This document shows, piece after piece, positions 12,575 through 24,900 of a stretch of 64,000 bases of DNA. The notes under the pieces were generated by a model. That model was given only the letters and a program-made list of their open reading frames with translations. It had not been told where the DNA came from and made no database searches. The stretch spans positions 4,769,001 through 4,833,000 of the forward strand of contig JAXDDX010000003.1 in assembly GCA_034670405.1 (NCBI GenBank), written 5' to 3'. Source of the stretch: Hoplostethus atlanticus. Its lineage: Eukaryota > Chordata > Actinopteri > Trachichthyiformes > Trachichthyidae. The position numbers and the translations under genes are program-made. Every line of letters starts with the position of its first letter. Positions within the stretch are counted from its first letter, which is position 1.

Positions 12575-13475
12575 CCTGGCACACTAAACCTCTTCAACCT
12601 CACTGAAATGATTTTGGGGTTAGCAGCTCCTCAAGGCAGGGTGACCCACCCAACTACTCCATGGGGGGGGGGGGGGACTCTGGGATACATCAGACCTTAA
12701 AATTAAGAATTAATTTACAAAACACACGATTCAACAATTGGATGCATTAATGTGCAAAGAGCCTCCATCATATCGGCAGTGGACAACATCACTAGAGGAT
12801 ATCTTATTTTAGCTGTTATTTATGTGGTGTTTGTGGGGAGATTACAATAGTAAACCCTAATAGACTACACCACTCTCTTGGGGTGACAGACCCACGTCAC
12901 GGAAAACTCCAAATCCCCCAAATCCCTTAAGTAATCTCCCCTGCACCGAGGTGTTCAGCTGAATGAGAGATTGTTTTCCTTGATACAAACATAGATGTAA
13001 CAGGTGCTACAAAAAATACAAACTTTACGTTAAAATCTTACACACACACACACATGTTGATTCAAATTCATCCCAGAGACGTTGATGTGTTACTTCCTGA
13101 GTGAACGTATCTTCACCAGGATGTGTCCGACATCGTTAAAAGTTAGCTTTCAGTCACTAGCCAGTTTAAAATCATTTGCACACATTGCTAAAACTAAAGA
13201 CCAACAGACTCACCCTGCAGCTGCTGCTCAGCCACATAAGAGGTGGAAAGATGGCACATCACACATTCACAAGAGCAACTAGAATAGAAACACATGACAC
13301 AGTCAGGCCACTACAACACGTTGGATAGGACTATTGTACACCATGGTGACAAAAGCCTCCACTAGTCTCAGAATGGGTTTGTCTGGTTGGTTTCATCCCA
13401 TCCCTGTTGGACATCTGCATGGTGTATGTGCAAAGTGCTTGTGCTGGTAACTGCAACGTGAGGTACTGACCTAGT
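12575..13475. other. Non-coding stretch right of the hAT element
   Basis: A homopolymer G run of about 13 lies near 12663-12675, and a CA run of about seven units near 13041-13055. No gene or element is recognised. Confidence 0.55.
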
Positions 13476-13477
13476 TG

Positions 13478-13545
13478 AGAATATAATATAATAATATATA
13501 TATCATAATATAGAATATAATATAATAATATAGGAATATAATTCC
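13478..13545. repeat. AT-rich TATAATA low-complexity tract
   Basis: An almost pure A/T tract with an imperfect internal duplication of GAATATAATATAATAATAT. No promoter is inferred from it, since no transcription unit is recognised beside it. Confidence 0.75.
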
Positions 13546-13853
13546 CAGTATAATTATTTAGTATTTGGTCAACAGTCTGATGAGGCAAGTATTATTTTGA
13601 ACATGGAAGCAATGTTGTCTGTGTTTCCTCTGGCCATTGTGTTGCAGGCGGTACATAGCATGTAACTAGCAGTATCCTAGTTTGCAAAAGTGTTCTTGAC
13701 TTTTTGCACAATTTGTTTTGGATTTTTCATCTGAGTTCAATGCAAAGCACTCTATTCTATCAAAGTGAAAAGGTGATAGCTTTTATCCCATACTGGAGAG
13801 ACCACCCTGCACCCTGAGATCCCATTAAGTCCATTTAAGTTTCAATTGAGTTT

Positions 13854-13920
13854 GGGTATCCAGTACACAGGTTACGTATACCGGGTTCTGGGTTCTGGGT
13901 ATTCAGTACACAGGTTACGT
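13854..13920 (+). repeat. 43-bp direct repeat, under two copies
   Basis: GGGTATCCAGTACACAGGTTACGT at 13854 recurs at 13897 with one C to T difference. The copies are 43 bp apart, and CGGGTTCTGGGTTCTGG lies between them. Confidence 0.8.
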
Positions 13921-15070
13921 CACCCGGTACTAGTTTTTAGTTGGAGGTGCATCACTGTGAGTGGATGTTGGTTTCAGCGAGTGGTTTGATATCTCATTAC
14001 ACCATGTAGCTGCACTTGCTGACAGAAGGATCAACATTGTAATTACTGTGAGGAAATGTTTGCTCATGCCACTTTGTTTTGCTGAGAAGGAGCTGTAGCA
14101 CTTTCAAGGCTACAGCAGTCAACAACCAAGTGTCAAAACGATGGGGACTCGAGCACTTGACTGTGCCAACAATGGCCGGTCAGGTGACGTTTTACACGAT
14201 CCCCAATTTAGAACACGTTCCTACCACCTCAGCAGGTTTCAGCGACTGTACGTGGCACTTTCTTGAACACTGATTTAATCCATATGTCAGCTTTCATCAG
14301 GGGTTCGTGTAATACTTAGGTGTTTTGTGACAGCAGTGGAGCGGCGTGTGAATTTCACTGCTAAACCCAAGGCATGGTTTCCTGTTTAAAAATGGCAATG
14401 AGCTGGGAGGGCTTTTATTTCCAAGGGACCTCGTGTACCAAAAGGATACACGTACACGGTGCCACAATCATGCACATTCTCCCCGCTGTGTGTGCAGATT
14501 TTGAAAGGGGTTTGGGTAGAAATAAGGGGAAAAGACAATGAATGAACATGGTCACTATACCGTGTTCAAGTTTCATGTTGATATTTATTGTCTGGTGCTT
14601 CAACGAGCCGTAGCATGACCCATATAAAACGATGCCCAGTGTCTCTTTTTAAATTCAAACTAGAAACTATAAGGATAAAACTGAAAAAGAGAATAATTTA
14701 TTATATATTTGGCCTGTTGGCGATACAATTGTTCTGTTACGAACTGAAGGAAATTCAACAATCACGACTATGTTATTTTACCACAATTAATTAGCCCTTA
14801 CACTATAATTACCTTGCATTATATTTGCACACACTTATGTGAAATGACTGCTTTGGCACTGCTGGAAAATATAATGACAGACTTTGGTGACAGACATGTC
14901 CACTCTCAGGGCCCTTGATTATAATGACGAGTGCACTTCAGAACTTTCCTCCATTTCTATCAGCATTTTAGTAGTGAATCTATGCAAAGCTTTGTAAAAG
15001 GGATCCACAGTGTTCAGCTGTTGCAGCCACTGAGATTCACCCTCCTTTCATTTGATCAGGAGGCTTTGAT

Positions 15071-15157
15071 GGTCAGGCCCACAGGACCAAGGGTGATTGC
15101 CTGTAACACGGTGTGCTATCACACCGTTGGTCTCTATGGACAACTGTGGGCCTGACC
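15071..15157. repeat. 87-bp palindrome with nested stems
   Basis: Outer arms GGTCAGGCCCACAG (15071-15084) and CTGTGGGCCTGACC (15144-15157) are perfect complements. An inner stem CGGTGTG (15109-15115) pairs with CACACCG (15120-15126) across the loop CTAT. A short CCAA/TTGG pair lies between the two stems. It could be a small MITE core, a cruciform, or a transcribed hairpin. No flanking target duplication was found. Confidence 0.75.
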
Positions 15158-16155
15158 ACTGTCTGCCTCACTTCTCACACCTCACTCTTTCCATTACCGT
15201 TGAAAAATACACTTTGAAATGGGAAATCCTGTGTTTCAGCCTCTTTGCAGGGGCGCACATTGTTGAAGACCTTACGTGATCAAGAGCCTCTGCCATGTTA
15301 TCAGGGGTGTAGCACACCCACGGTTTATAAAGGAGCACACACTAATACAAATACAGTATGTACACAACACACACATACAACACAAATCAATCGAGGCCAT
15401 GGATTATAATCATTTATTTTCAAATACAACAATAAATAGGAGGCGGCATGTATACAAAGTACTGAAACTGTGTTCAGCCGTCCTTGAAAGATCCACTGAT
15501 GTAGAAACTCCACCATCAGACTATGTACATGCAGTCACATCCACATACAGTGATGCACATAGACAGAGGGAGGCTTAAGAGTGCCCACGTCTGTCTGGGA
15601 GCCTCCAAAGGGCATCCCGACTCTGTCCAGGTTCACCGACTGGTCATTTCTGTCTAAATGCCAAAGATCATCAGATCAGCCATCTCCTCTTCTTGCTTCA
15701 TGATAATCAATAATCATCGCCATCTCCTTCGAAAAACCTTTCATGTGAATCTGAATGGATTTTTAAAATGATTAAAATGAACTTTTATTAATCCAAGTTG
15801 AGGAAAAAGCAGAAATAATACTAACTTTGCCAAATCCATACTGCTCTATGATTTCTGTTGGTACAGAAGTAGATAGTATATCATCTAGGGGGCGTATAAT
15901 GTTTGTTGATATTAAACCTAAAGCCTAGTCATGACCTTTGACCTTTATAAACACAAAAAGTAGTTGCTGCCGTTAGCCGTTGTAGGGCAGCATACCCTAC
16001 CTTTTGCTCTATATACGTCCTCGCTGCATAGGGACGCATAGTTTTTTTTTAATGTAGATTTGTTTTTTAAGAATCTGATCCTATGCACCATGAAGTACAT
16101 TTAGTTTTTTTTTAGGTTTTGCTAATCACAACCCTTGACATTGGTGGCAAATTAA

Positions 16156-16345
16156 CTATTTATTAGTAATTAAATTAATTAGTTTTATTAGTGATTAAAT
16201 GTATTAGTTTTATTAGTAATTTAAATTATTAGTTTTATTAGTAATTACATTTATTAGTTTTATTAGTAATTTAATGTATTAGTTTTATTAGTAATTTAAA
16301 TTATTAGTTTTATTAGTAATTTAATTTATTAGTGAATTACTATTA
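16156..16345 (+). repeat. 25-bp AT-rich minisatellite
   Basis: Six to seven tandem copies of a unit close to ATTAGTTTTATTAGTAATTT followed by a variable AAATT, ATGT or ACATT end. Period is about 25 bp. The alternation of unit ends suggests a two-unit higher period of about 50 bp. Confidence 0.85.
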
Positions 16346-18257
16346 GTTGTGCTGCCATTTAAGAGTCAGGTATAAGTTAAACTAACGTAAGCTAACTAGC
16401 TGGTCACTAGGCTAAACAACCTGATTGGGTGGTGACGGTGAGTTCACTGCAGACTTGTCTCTTATTTACCACCGTCTCCTATTTACCAGACCACTCTGGC
16501 CTCTTGCTGACTGACGGGAGAATTACTTCAATTTAACAGAAGCGAAGCGAGTGAACTCAAGTAGCAACTAAGATGTTCTGCCACCGCTTAGATGTTCAAG
16601 TCAATCCTCTCATTTCTACATGGTTGGTCAGCATGCACAGCTTGTATACGAGGGAACTGAAAACGAGGGGTTTGGTTCAATATGATCTTTTCCATTATTA
16701 GAAGAATCCTTTTGACTCTCACATTTTATGACTTAATATTAAAAATGTAGAGTCAAATATTTAATTCAGATGTGAGAGAAGTCAGATATCAAAATGGGCT
16801 CTATGGGCATGTGATATGAGCTCTGTATAGTTTTATATTATAAAAAATATATATTATAGATTAATTATACATAGATATATTGAGTGTCACGATCTACAAA
16901 CATGCTAATTTGTAATGTCAATTAAATTTGTAAGAGCTTCATTTTGAGACACCATTCCTGTCGTAGCACTGAAGTAACAGAAACCAATGAACTCTTGAGC
17001 TCCTGAAATATCTCCAGGCGTTGACACCTATTGAGGACTGGAATTTGAATCACAATGCGGATGACAATGCAGAACGGTTTGTGGTGCCTTTAATAAGAGA
17101 AAACCACACTGAAAGGAGGATGTGAAAAGGAATGTTGAATGGTGAATGTCATGAATAGTACTCAATGCAAAGGAAAATATCCCAAAAATATCTTTTCTTA
17201 TGAAATGGGAAAGGTGGGGTATTCACTCTGTAGTGTTTTCTTTATTAACATTACTTATTTTAAAAGTAAAAAATAAAAAATAAAAATACACTGCCGTCTT
17301 CCAGATTGCAGGTTTATTATTATACCCCATGATTTATGTCAACAGACAAACAAGAGAACAAAATATTAAATGGATTTCGTACCTGAACAGTAAAGGATAT
17401 TATCTTGACAGAAATTGTGCACTGAGGGAGAACAAGGGACTCTTTTAAAAGGCTCCAGTTCTTTGATCCAAATGTAAACAAAACGGTAATCCCATCAGAG
17501 CTTTTCCACTTTGAAAATGAATAGCAGAGCTCTTGAAACAACTGGTGTATTACTGCTTCACAGGAGGTTTGTTTACATGTGTGTTTTCAATCTTTGGGCA
17601 AAATAAATCAAGTTACAATGTGATGCTGCACAAATCTGACATGCCATCCAGGATATATGGAAAACAGTGTGCACCCTGTGATAAAAATATCAACTGAGTA
17701 TACTCACATTTGATATAATGAGTGATGCTGATGGATGTGATAATGGATGCTGTGGATTTTACTGCTCACAAACAAGAGGGGCATTACTCCGTTCAATCAG
17801 TGGCTTTTCCAGTTTGCAATCTGACTGTGTGGTAATTGAAAGTAAAATGAGGCTCAACATTTTTTAACCTTCAACGCTGATTTGGCTTCCAGGTGCCGAG
17901 CATATCTTTTTCCTGAACGTATTTATAACAACACCTACAGCAGAGACTAAAGTCGCGGGCCTGACACGTGTGCAGCTTATTGTAAAGGAGCACCAGCTAA
18001 GTTTATCAGCTGTGGGCTTTTTTTTTTTCTTATAGAAAATCCTTTTTATAAATGTTTTATTTCACCCTCCAGTTGTGGTGTTTATTGCTCTTATTTCTTC
18101 TGTGTCGTATTTGGCTCCGCTTTTGTTCGGCTTTGTTGTAATTGTTTGTTGTTGTGTTTACTGACTTTTATCGGTTTTGGTCGAATTGCTTTTTCTGCCT
18201 TTTTATTTTTCATTTCTGTGCTTTTGCCTGATTTCATTGCCTCTGTTTTACTTCCAT
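16346..18257. other. Non-coding AT-rich stretch
   Basis: No element or exon is recognised. Local A/T tracts occur near 16830-16880 and 17260-17290. The longest frame (17320-17541, minus) shows no domain. Confidence 0.5.
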
Positions 18258-18335
18258 GTCTCTATAAAGCACTTTGTACCTTTGTTTTGAAAAGTGCTGT
18301 ATAAATAAAGTTAGTATTATTTTATTATTATGAAC
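18258..18335 (+). mobile_element. Retroposon 3' tail (AAGTGCTGTATAAATAAAG type)
   Basis: TAAAGCACTTTGTACC is followed by AAAAGTGCTGTATAAATAAAG and a TATTATT tail. This is the same plan as 10165-10243. T-rich sequence upstream from about 18030 may be more of the same element but is not diagnostic. Confidence 0.65.
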
Positions 18336-19568
18336 CGATTGTGATCTATGATGATAATAGAGAATAATCCACAGCTAATACCTTCTTATGATTGTTTCCC
18401 TCCCTTAATGTCTCAACCATCAATATCAATAACATCAATAACAAATCTTGTTTAAACTATTTACCCCTCTGGCACACAGGAAGTGATGCGTTTTACATTT
18501 CTAGTAGCAGAACTGGAAGTGCTGACAAAGCAAACAGCGCCACCTACAGAAACTCAAACTTCTTCAACAGAAACTCCAAGGAAAAAGACGTGACAGTGTT
18601 TGATTGAGACGTGATCTCTGGGAAGTGCAGTGCAGAAACACCACTTCAAAGACCACCCAATGGCTCTCTCACCCTTTATGCCCCTTATGCAGTATTGAGC
18701 AGGTGTTATAGATCACTCGGTATAGATTGTATTGATTGTAGGGCTCAGCATATTCAACACAACCCAACATTGTTCAGTAGTTATTTGGTCAGTCTGCTAT
18801 ATTCTCACCATGTTATTTCACCTCATCAGCTCTATAACTGCCTTAGCATGGCTAGTCTACATCCTGGAGATGGTGCAACAAATCATACCCTCATATTAAG
18901 GCATAAACCCGTCAGCACAAGTTCATACTTTAGGTCAGCACTATAGTATAATGGGTAACTTTGATTGCCAATTGCAATCTGTTCAAAAGGAATAAGCCCC
19001 ACCCCTGCAGCAGATCAAGCCTGCTGGCACCAAACAGGACATCAAAGCTGGAGGGTGATGGTGAAGAGGTCCATGTAGAGACACATCCACAATCCCCTCT
19101 GCTTTACTATGAGGTTTAAATGAGCTCGGACTATTGATGCAGCAAGACTATCCTGGCTAAAACTGACTGCATCCACATCTGGGTGTTGCAGACAGTTCCT
19201 GTCAATGTCTGTCTCTGACTTGTCTGTATTCTGAGGTCAGACTTGATGGATGTAATACCTTAAGTGATGACAAATTCTTTCACCACTTCATCGTTGAAAC
19301 GTATTCTCAAACAGCCTTCATGTGTCTGTTATTCAAGTACAAGACGTTTTATACATAACATATACTCCCAATAGACAGAACACACATTAAATAAATGAAG
19401 ACACAACAAATGAACGGTGTAAATCTGTTGAGCACGTTTTACTTTTACTTTAAACTAAAACTTCTACCTGTTTGATGTAGCTCAACCTCAACCTGAAGGG
19501 AGTGGCTCCAGTTCTCCCCACAGGCTGACTATAGGCCAGTCTGTGATGCTCTACGCTTTGCAGACTTG

Positions 19569-19572
<4 letters not shown>

Positions 19573-19618
<46 letters not shown>
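19573..19618. repeat. AC microsatellite
   Basis: About 23 uninterrupted AC units. Frames across it translate as THTH or VCVC runs. Confidence 0.95.
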
Positions 19619-19619
<1 letters not shown>

Positions 19620-20164
19620 AGTGTGGATGGTCTGCTGGGTGGCCATGACCTTTTTTGATACTTTCATAATGCTGTATAGTTGTTTTTTATTTTTCATGAT
19701 CAGGCTTTCCAACCAGGCCACTCCAGAGAACGTGAGCATTGATTGCATAAAAGACGTGTAGAGCAGAGATATCATCTTTCACATTAAAGACACAATGAAG
19801 TGAAAAATGACCTTTTCACCTTGAGAGCTACTTTCCCATGTCTACGTATACAAAAATGTTTTATTTTCTGGAAGATGGCACATTTTTAGTGGTTGCTGCA
19901 TCATGTTCCAGTAGGTGTACATAACAATTGCAATCAATCATAAATTCTTGAACAGCCCAACCCAACCCACACCACCATCTTCCTCTTTTCTTCCTCTTCC
20001 TCCTCCACTCCCTGCACTCGTCCACTGCCTGCTCCAATAACAGGGGTGATGGAGGCAAGTGGTCCTCTATAATGGAATTCAGGCTTGTATCCAGTTCTGC
20101 TGAGTGACTTCCCATGTTTGCTAGTATACTCTCCACCACCCCACCACCACCCCACCCCACCGCC

Positions 20165-20190
20165 TCACACACACACACACACACACACAC
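20165..20190. repeat. AC microsatellite with CCACC flank
   Basis: About 13 AC units, preceded at 20129-20163 by a CCACCCCACCACC-type pyrimidine-rich tract. Confidence 0.9.
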
Positions 20191-21600
20191 TTTTTCACAA
20201 TCCCTCACCATGTTATGAATTCCACAACCGTCTGTTTCGACCAGAAATACATCGAATTACAGAAGCAAGACGCTCACAAAATGCCCCTCATGTTGACTTT
20301 AAAAACAATTCAAAAACAAAAACACATTTTTGGCCCTTCCTACAAATAATACTTGCACCTCTCCACAAATGAAATATTCTGATCACTGATAATAGTTGCA
20401 GATGGCGGTAGAGCTTTCTTCCATAAAACCTTTTGCCCTGTCTTTTGTTTTTGGACACATGAGGGTGCAGGAATACTCCACCGCTGCACAAACCCCTCAA
20501 CCGCAGACCCGTGCTCTGTCTCGTGAGCTTGCAACCGGCAGCGGATTTCAGGATGTGCCTCCCCTGATAATGAGGCCTGTAATCATCAGTGTAGAGAACG
20601 GACAGGAGAGGGAGCAGGGCACTTCCCCCCGGGGGCGAGCCTGTGGAAGAGGAACACCACTCAGACATTACCCCATTTACCCCATTTACCCTCTGACTGG
20701 TAGGAAAACCAACAATCTAGTCACGGAGCTTGCCTGACCAAATTTGAAAGCTGCGACAAAATCAAAACAAGTCGAAACAAAAAAGCAACATGTAATGCAC
20801 GTTAAAAATACATGGTGGTTTTCCAGTCATTTGGTGACCTTGAAGATAGCATCCTATTTCATCAGCTTCAAGGGATCAAATGTTAAATAGAAATAATAAT
20901 AAGAATAAATCGTACATTAAATACTGATAGGCGTAATGACATAGGAGATGTTAAAAAGAAAGCCTACATTCTCCTGGCATCGCAAGTTTGCACAGGAGGA
21001 GGGCCATCAGAACCGCCGCAGAGGGACTCGAAATGTCTTGTGGTTCAAGAGGAGCAATCAGTGGACTGGGCATGTTATATGGAAACCAGCAGGGGGCTGA
21101 TTACCCCCAGTCGGTCCGCCTTGGGTGAGGCTGTCTGGAAGATCTGAAACACCCAGCAACCCCAGGTTAAATCACCGACGATGTGTCCGAGGGAGATTTG
21201 TGTGTGTAAATTAACCAAACACAACCACCTGGAACACGGACGCCGAATCATTTCTTCGGGGGGCGGCTTTGACAAAACTTGCCACCAATTGCAAATTGCA
21301 AGAAATTCATGGAGATATTCCAAAAACTATTCAGAGCATTCTGGTGTTGAATTCAATATGTTAACCCTGGAATGTACCAAGTGGATGAGATTTCACCTTC
21401 AACTTTGCAGCAAAATTAATGCAAATATAAAGAATGAAATCAGTGAAGAGGTAATAACAGGAAGAACATGAAGAACTAGTCCAGAATAAAAAAGATGGTA
21501 ACATCTGACAAACCGGAGCGAGTGTCTTGGGTAATTCAGTTTACTGAAAGTGCTCGGAGGATCTTTGAATCATCGTTCCAAGGTAAGAGAAATGAGCACA
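20191..21600. other. Non-coding stretch, no recognised element
   Basis: A small tandem TTACCCCATTTACCCCATTTACCC lies near 20667-20690. Otherwise it appears single-copy by eye. The frames at 20288-20668 (minus) and 20396-20737 (plus) overlap on opposite strands and show no known motif. Confidence 0.5.
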
Positions 21601-21602
21601 GA

Positions 21603-21815
21603 GGTTGGAGAAGTGGGCTCGTGACCTTCGGGGCTCCTGGTTCGTATCCCAGCCCTGTCTGGCGGAGAATGTAAGCGGGGGAAAGTGAATGAGCACATTC
21701 TCCCCACAAATACTGTCGAGGTGTCCTTGAGCAAGACACTCAACTTCCCCCCGCGGCTCCAGTGAAGCCGCCCAGAGCATGTGTGCTCAGTCTGGATAAA
21801 TAAAGATTTTGAAAA
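21603..21815 (+). mobile_element. tRNA-derived SINE, copy 1 of a family
   Basis: A B box GGTTCGTATCC lies at 21639-21649, downstream of a weak A box. The body carries GTGTCCTTGAGCAAGACA at 21721-21738, a hallmark block of fish SINEs. The end is GGATAAATAAAGATTTTG near 21793-21810. The same 18-base block occurs at 58736-58753 in a second SINE of this family. Confidence 0.8.
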
Positions 21816-22105
21816 ATAGCATCTTTCATTTTACAGGAATGCTATACAGCTACTATCAAAGAGGGAGTGTGTCTTGTGTAGTGAGTTTCTCCTACACGTG
21901 TCTGTGTATAATAACTCTCCATCACAGAAACCTGGAGGTCTTCACCCTGGAGCTATTTCATAACAGCAAACATCACTTAGCGTAGACACACAGCGATAAT
22001 GAAAACTTCCTGTCGTTCTCTTTTCTCCGTCCTCATTGGACTTGCAGCATTCCTATAACGAAGCAATCCAGGACTGGCGATCCGGCATTATCCTGCTGTT
22101 GAAGT

Positions 22106-22157
22106 GAAGTCGCTCTGGATGGGGGTGTCAGCTAAGTGTCTAAAGTGTAAATGTAAT
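22106..22157 (+). mobile_element. L2-type LINE/SINE 3' tail remnant
   Basis: GAAGTCGCTCTGGAT, then GTGTCAGCTAAGTGTCTAAA, then GTAAATGTAA. This is the degraded form of the conserved tail seen intact at 37148-37190 (complement: AAGTCGCTTTGGATAAAAGC, then GTCTGCTAAATGACTG). Plus orientation. Confidence 0.75.
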
Positions 22158-23836
22158 TTTGCTCAAACTGTTTTGCTGCTGAGTGATTTGATGCATTACG
22201 ACAACTTTACTTTGGACCAGATAATAAATCTTTAAAAACATTTTACCTTGACTGTGTTTGAAAGGCGTTTGCGTTAAGAAGCGGCATTTTGTGAGCAACA
22301 ATTTTTGTTGACAAGCGTGGATTTCCAAAGTCCAACTCCCACTTTAAACTCCCGTGCATTTCTGAATTTTTCTCTACGGCAGGTAAATATCGGGAGTGCC
22401 AAACTGGAAGAGTAAAGGTAACCCGAGGGCACAGCGGCTCTATCTTTCAACACACAGAGCCCAGCATGGCACTGTCTCAGTCCACCGGGGCTAGCGGCTG
22501 ATTGATGTTAAGAGCTTCACTCTCAGTTAAGCGAAGGTGGAGGCCGTAGAACATTAGAGGGGGGAAAAAAGACACATATTGAGCGTGAAATGAGCATGGA
22601 AGTCTCATTAAAAATCTCCATGTGCCTTGCTGATGTTTGACTTTACAACGGGCATTAGATCTCCGCGGTGTGTGGATACACATCGGGAGCGGTGAGGGGT
22701 CGGGGGTGGTGGGGGGGGGACGGGATGTTCTTCCAGCTAAATCAATTGGACAGGTATGAGATTAGGAGAGAGGCTAGAGCTCTTCTGCGGTGAAAAGTTT
22801 CCCTGGCAGCCCGTCCTTTGAGACGGAGGAGCAGCATGTGGCCCGGTGTGATACAGGAGGTGGCTGTCGGGGGTCCAGTAGCGGGCGACCTCAGCATCGC
22901 CTCTCTGCTGGGGCTTGTTTATGTACTGGTCCCTTTTTATCACACCTCACCACAGGCCTAATTAACAGGACTTTTCATGGGAGTCCGGGGCCTATCCAAC
23001 AAGGTGCGCTGTGCATTAATACTCTAACAGCAGTAACTGGAGTCCCTCAGACCCCAGCCAATTAATCCTAATATAATTAGAAAGTGGTAAGGTGCAGGGA
23101 GTCAGATATTTATATCAAAATCACTGGCTTGCCTCTCCGTTGTTCCTGCCTCGCAGTTATCTGCTGGAGGCGCTGCTTGATGTGAAACTCATAGATTATT
23201 GTTTGGCATTGATTCAAGGATATGTCCCTCTGCTAAATGATGAAGCACGCCAAGCCATTTTTTTTTTGAGGCCGTTGAATTAAGCAGGTTGGAAGAGAAT
23301 TACAGGGCTGCAGAACCAGCTGTGGATTATGATATTTACAGCATGTTTTTTTACCAAATATCTATTTACAGATCCAAATCTCACATGTGGCACAACAGAG
23401 AACTCAATTGAAAATGAATCGAGAAATCTTCGTCAAGTCAATGGATGGAGCAGGCGTTGAAAATGGTTGCTACTTTTTGGTATTTCACTTCAAACTGTCT
23501 CGCTCTAAATCAAAATGTGCTGTCAAACTGCCAGTGCATCTCTTTTAGATATGTAAGAATGCTACAAAAGTCATTTAAATTGCCACACCATTTTAAAATC
23601 CTGTATGTCTGCCCACAATCACCAGGCTTTTCATATGACCCAGATTGTGTCAAAGACCAGTTTCATCTCTCGTCGTGGACCGGAGATGGTTGACTTGTAA
23701 AAACAATCATTGGTTACTCCAAACAAAAAAACACCCCAGTCCTGTTACCTGCCACACTTTGAGCTACTACTCTCATCTACCCATCTACCCCAGAATCTCT
23801 CACTATAGAGGGTCTATATATATAGGGTCTGTGTGA
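22158..23836. other. Non-coding stretch, possibly conserved regulatory DNA
   Basis: No element is recognised. The part around 22960-23090 is rich in TAATTA and ATTAAT words, and a G run lies near 22705-22720. A regulatory role cannot be shown without comparing species. Confidence 0.4.
23831..23836. repeat. Left 6-bp target duplication of the TIR element
   Basis: GTGTGA, repeated exactly at 24320-24325. Its match on both sides defines the element ends. Confidence 0.7.
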
Positions 23837-24319
23837 TACGGAGCCCCTTACGTCTTTTTTTTTTGCTACTTTTGCGTTACCTCGCAATACTTTTGCATTC
23901 CCTCGCAACTTCTAATGGGCTAACCCAAAGCCCGCTGATTGACAGTGCTTGCTTGTAAGTTACTATAATTAAAAGTTTAGATGCAGCAATAACGAAATGG
24001 CAGATGTGAACACAGGACTGAAACAGTCTAAAACTGGGTTGGATAGATTCCAAGACTCGGGAGAAGACCGAGATAATTGGTTAGGGTTGTGGTCCGGTTG
24101 GGGTCAGATTAAGCTGGTTGGGGATAGGAAGGAGAATGGGTTCAGGTTCAGGTTCAGGGGAAACACATAGCCTGCCGACGGGGAACAGACTCGACCACCT
24201 ACTCCAGGGCCCGTTTAACCCGTTGGCTATCACCGCTCATCGTTTTATGTAAAGCTTATTGCGAGGGAACGCAAAAGAAAAAAAAAAAATCCCCACCATG
24301 ACCCTTAAGGGGCTCCGTA
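23837..24319. mobile_element. 483-bp TIR DNA transposon (non-autonomous)
   Basis: The ends are perfect 14-bp inverted repeats: TACGGAGCCCCTTA at 23837-23850 and TAAGGGGCTCCGTA at 24306-24319. Imperfect complementarity continues inward for about 60 bp, with TTTTGCGTTACCTCGCAATA on the left against the complement of TATTGCGAGGGAACGCAAAA on the right. The arms are separated by homopolymer T or A runs. GTGTGA flanks both sides. A 6-bp duplication and a TAC start would fit the IS3EU superfamily as I recall its description, but I cannot confirm that. An ATG frame inside (23997-24176, starting MADVNTGLKQ) is short and unrecognised. No transposase is present. Confidence 0.8.
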
Positions 24320-24325
24320 GTGTGA
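24320..24325. repeat. Right 6-bp target duplication of the TIR element
   Basis: GTGTGA, identical to 23831-23836. Confidence 0.7.
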
Positions 24326-24900
24326 CGTGAGCCGGCTGTATGTGGAGGGTTTTAAGGGCTCTACATCCCAGCCCTGAGTTTTGGTTTGGCTAGGGGCCGA
24401 ACTGCAGCATTTGTTCCCTTTTGACTCTTTCGCTTCATGCTGAGTTTCTGTAACAAACTCCACCCTGCAGGTAAGGTTGGGACCTGATTCGGCTGAAACA
24501 GTTTAAGGTGCTGAAACAGTTTAGGTGGTGTGTTATAAATGTCAACTAACACGATCAAACAGAAATAACTGGATGGATGGAGGACATTTTAACAGCAAGT
24601 AAACACACTAACTTTATTCTCCTTCATCTGCAATTTGTACAGCACAGTCCTAATCCATACTGCAGAACTGCATGGTGCTCCCTGTTGTAACACCGTTGTT
24701 TATGTTTTGATTCAATAGATTTAAGACATTTTTATTGATTAACGATCTTCAATACTTCTTAAAGACCTTGGACAATGTCCATCTAATTACTGGCATTTTG
24801 GAGATAAGTGTGATTTGTTAATGTAACTGGTACAACTGCTTGAATATTTTGATATTTTAATATCATGCTCAAGCACCTTAAGGTCCCTAAAATTTTAAAA

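Noticed and set aside
13478..13545. TATA-like promoter cluster
   Set aside because: Plain A/T low complexity with no adjacent transcription unit or initiator context.
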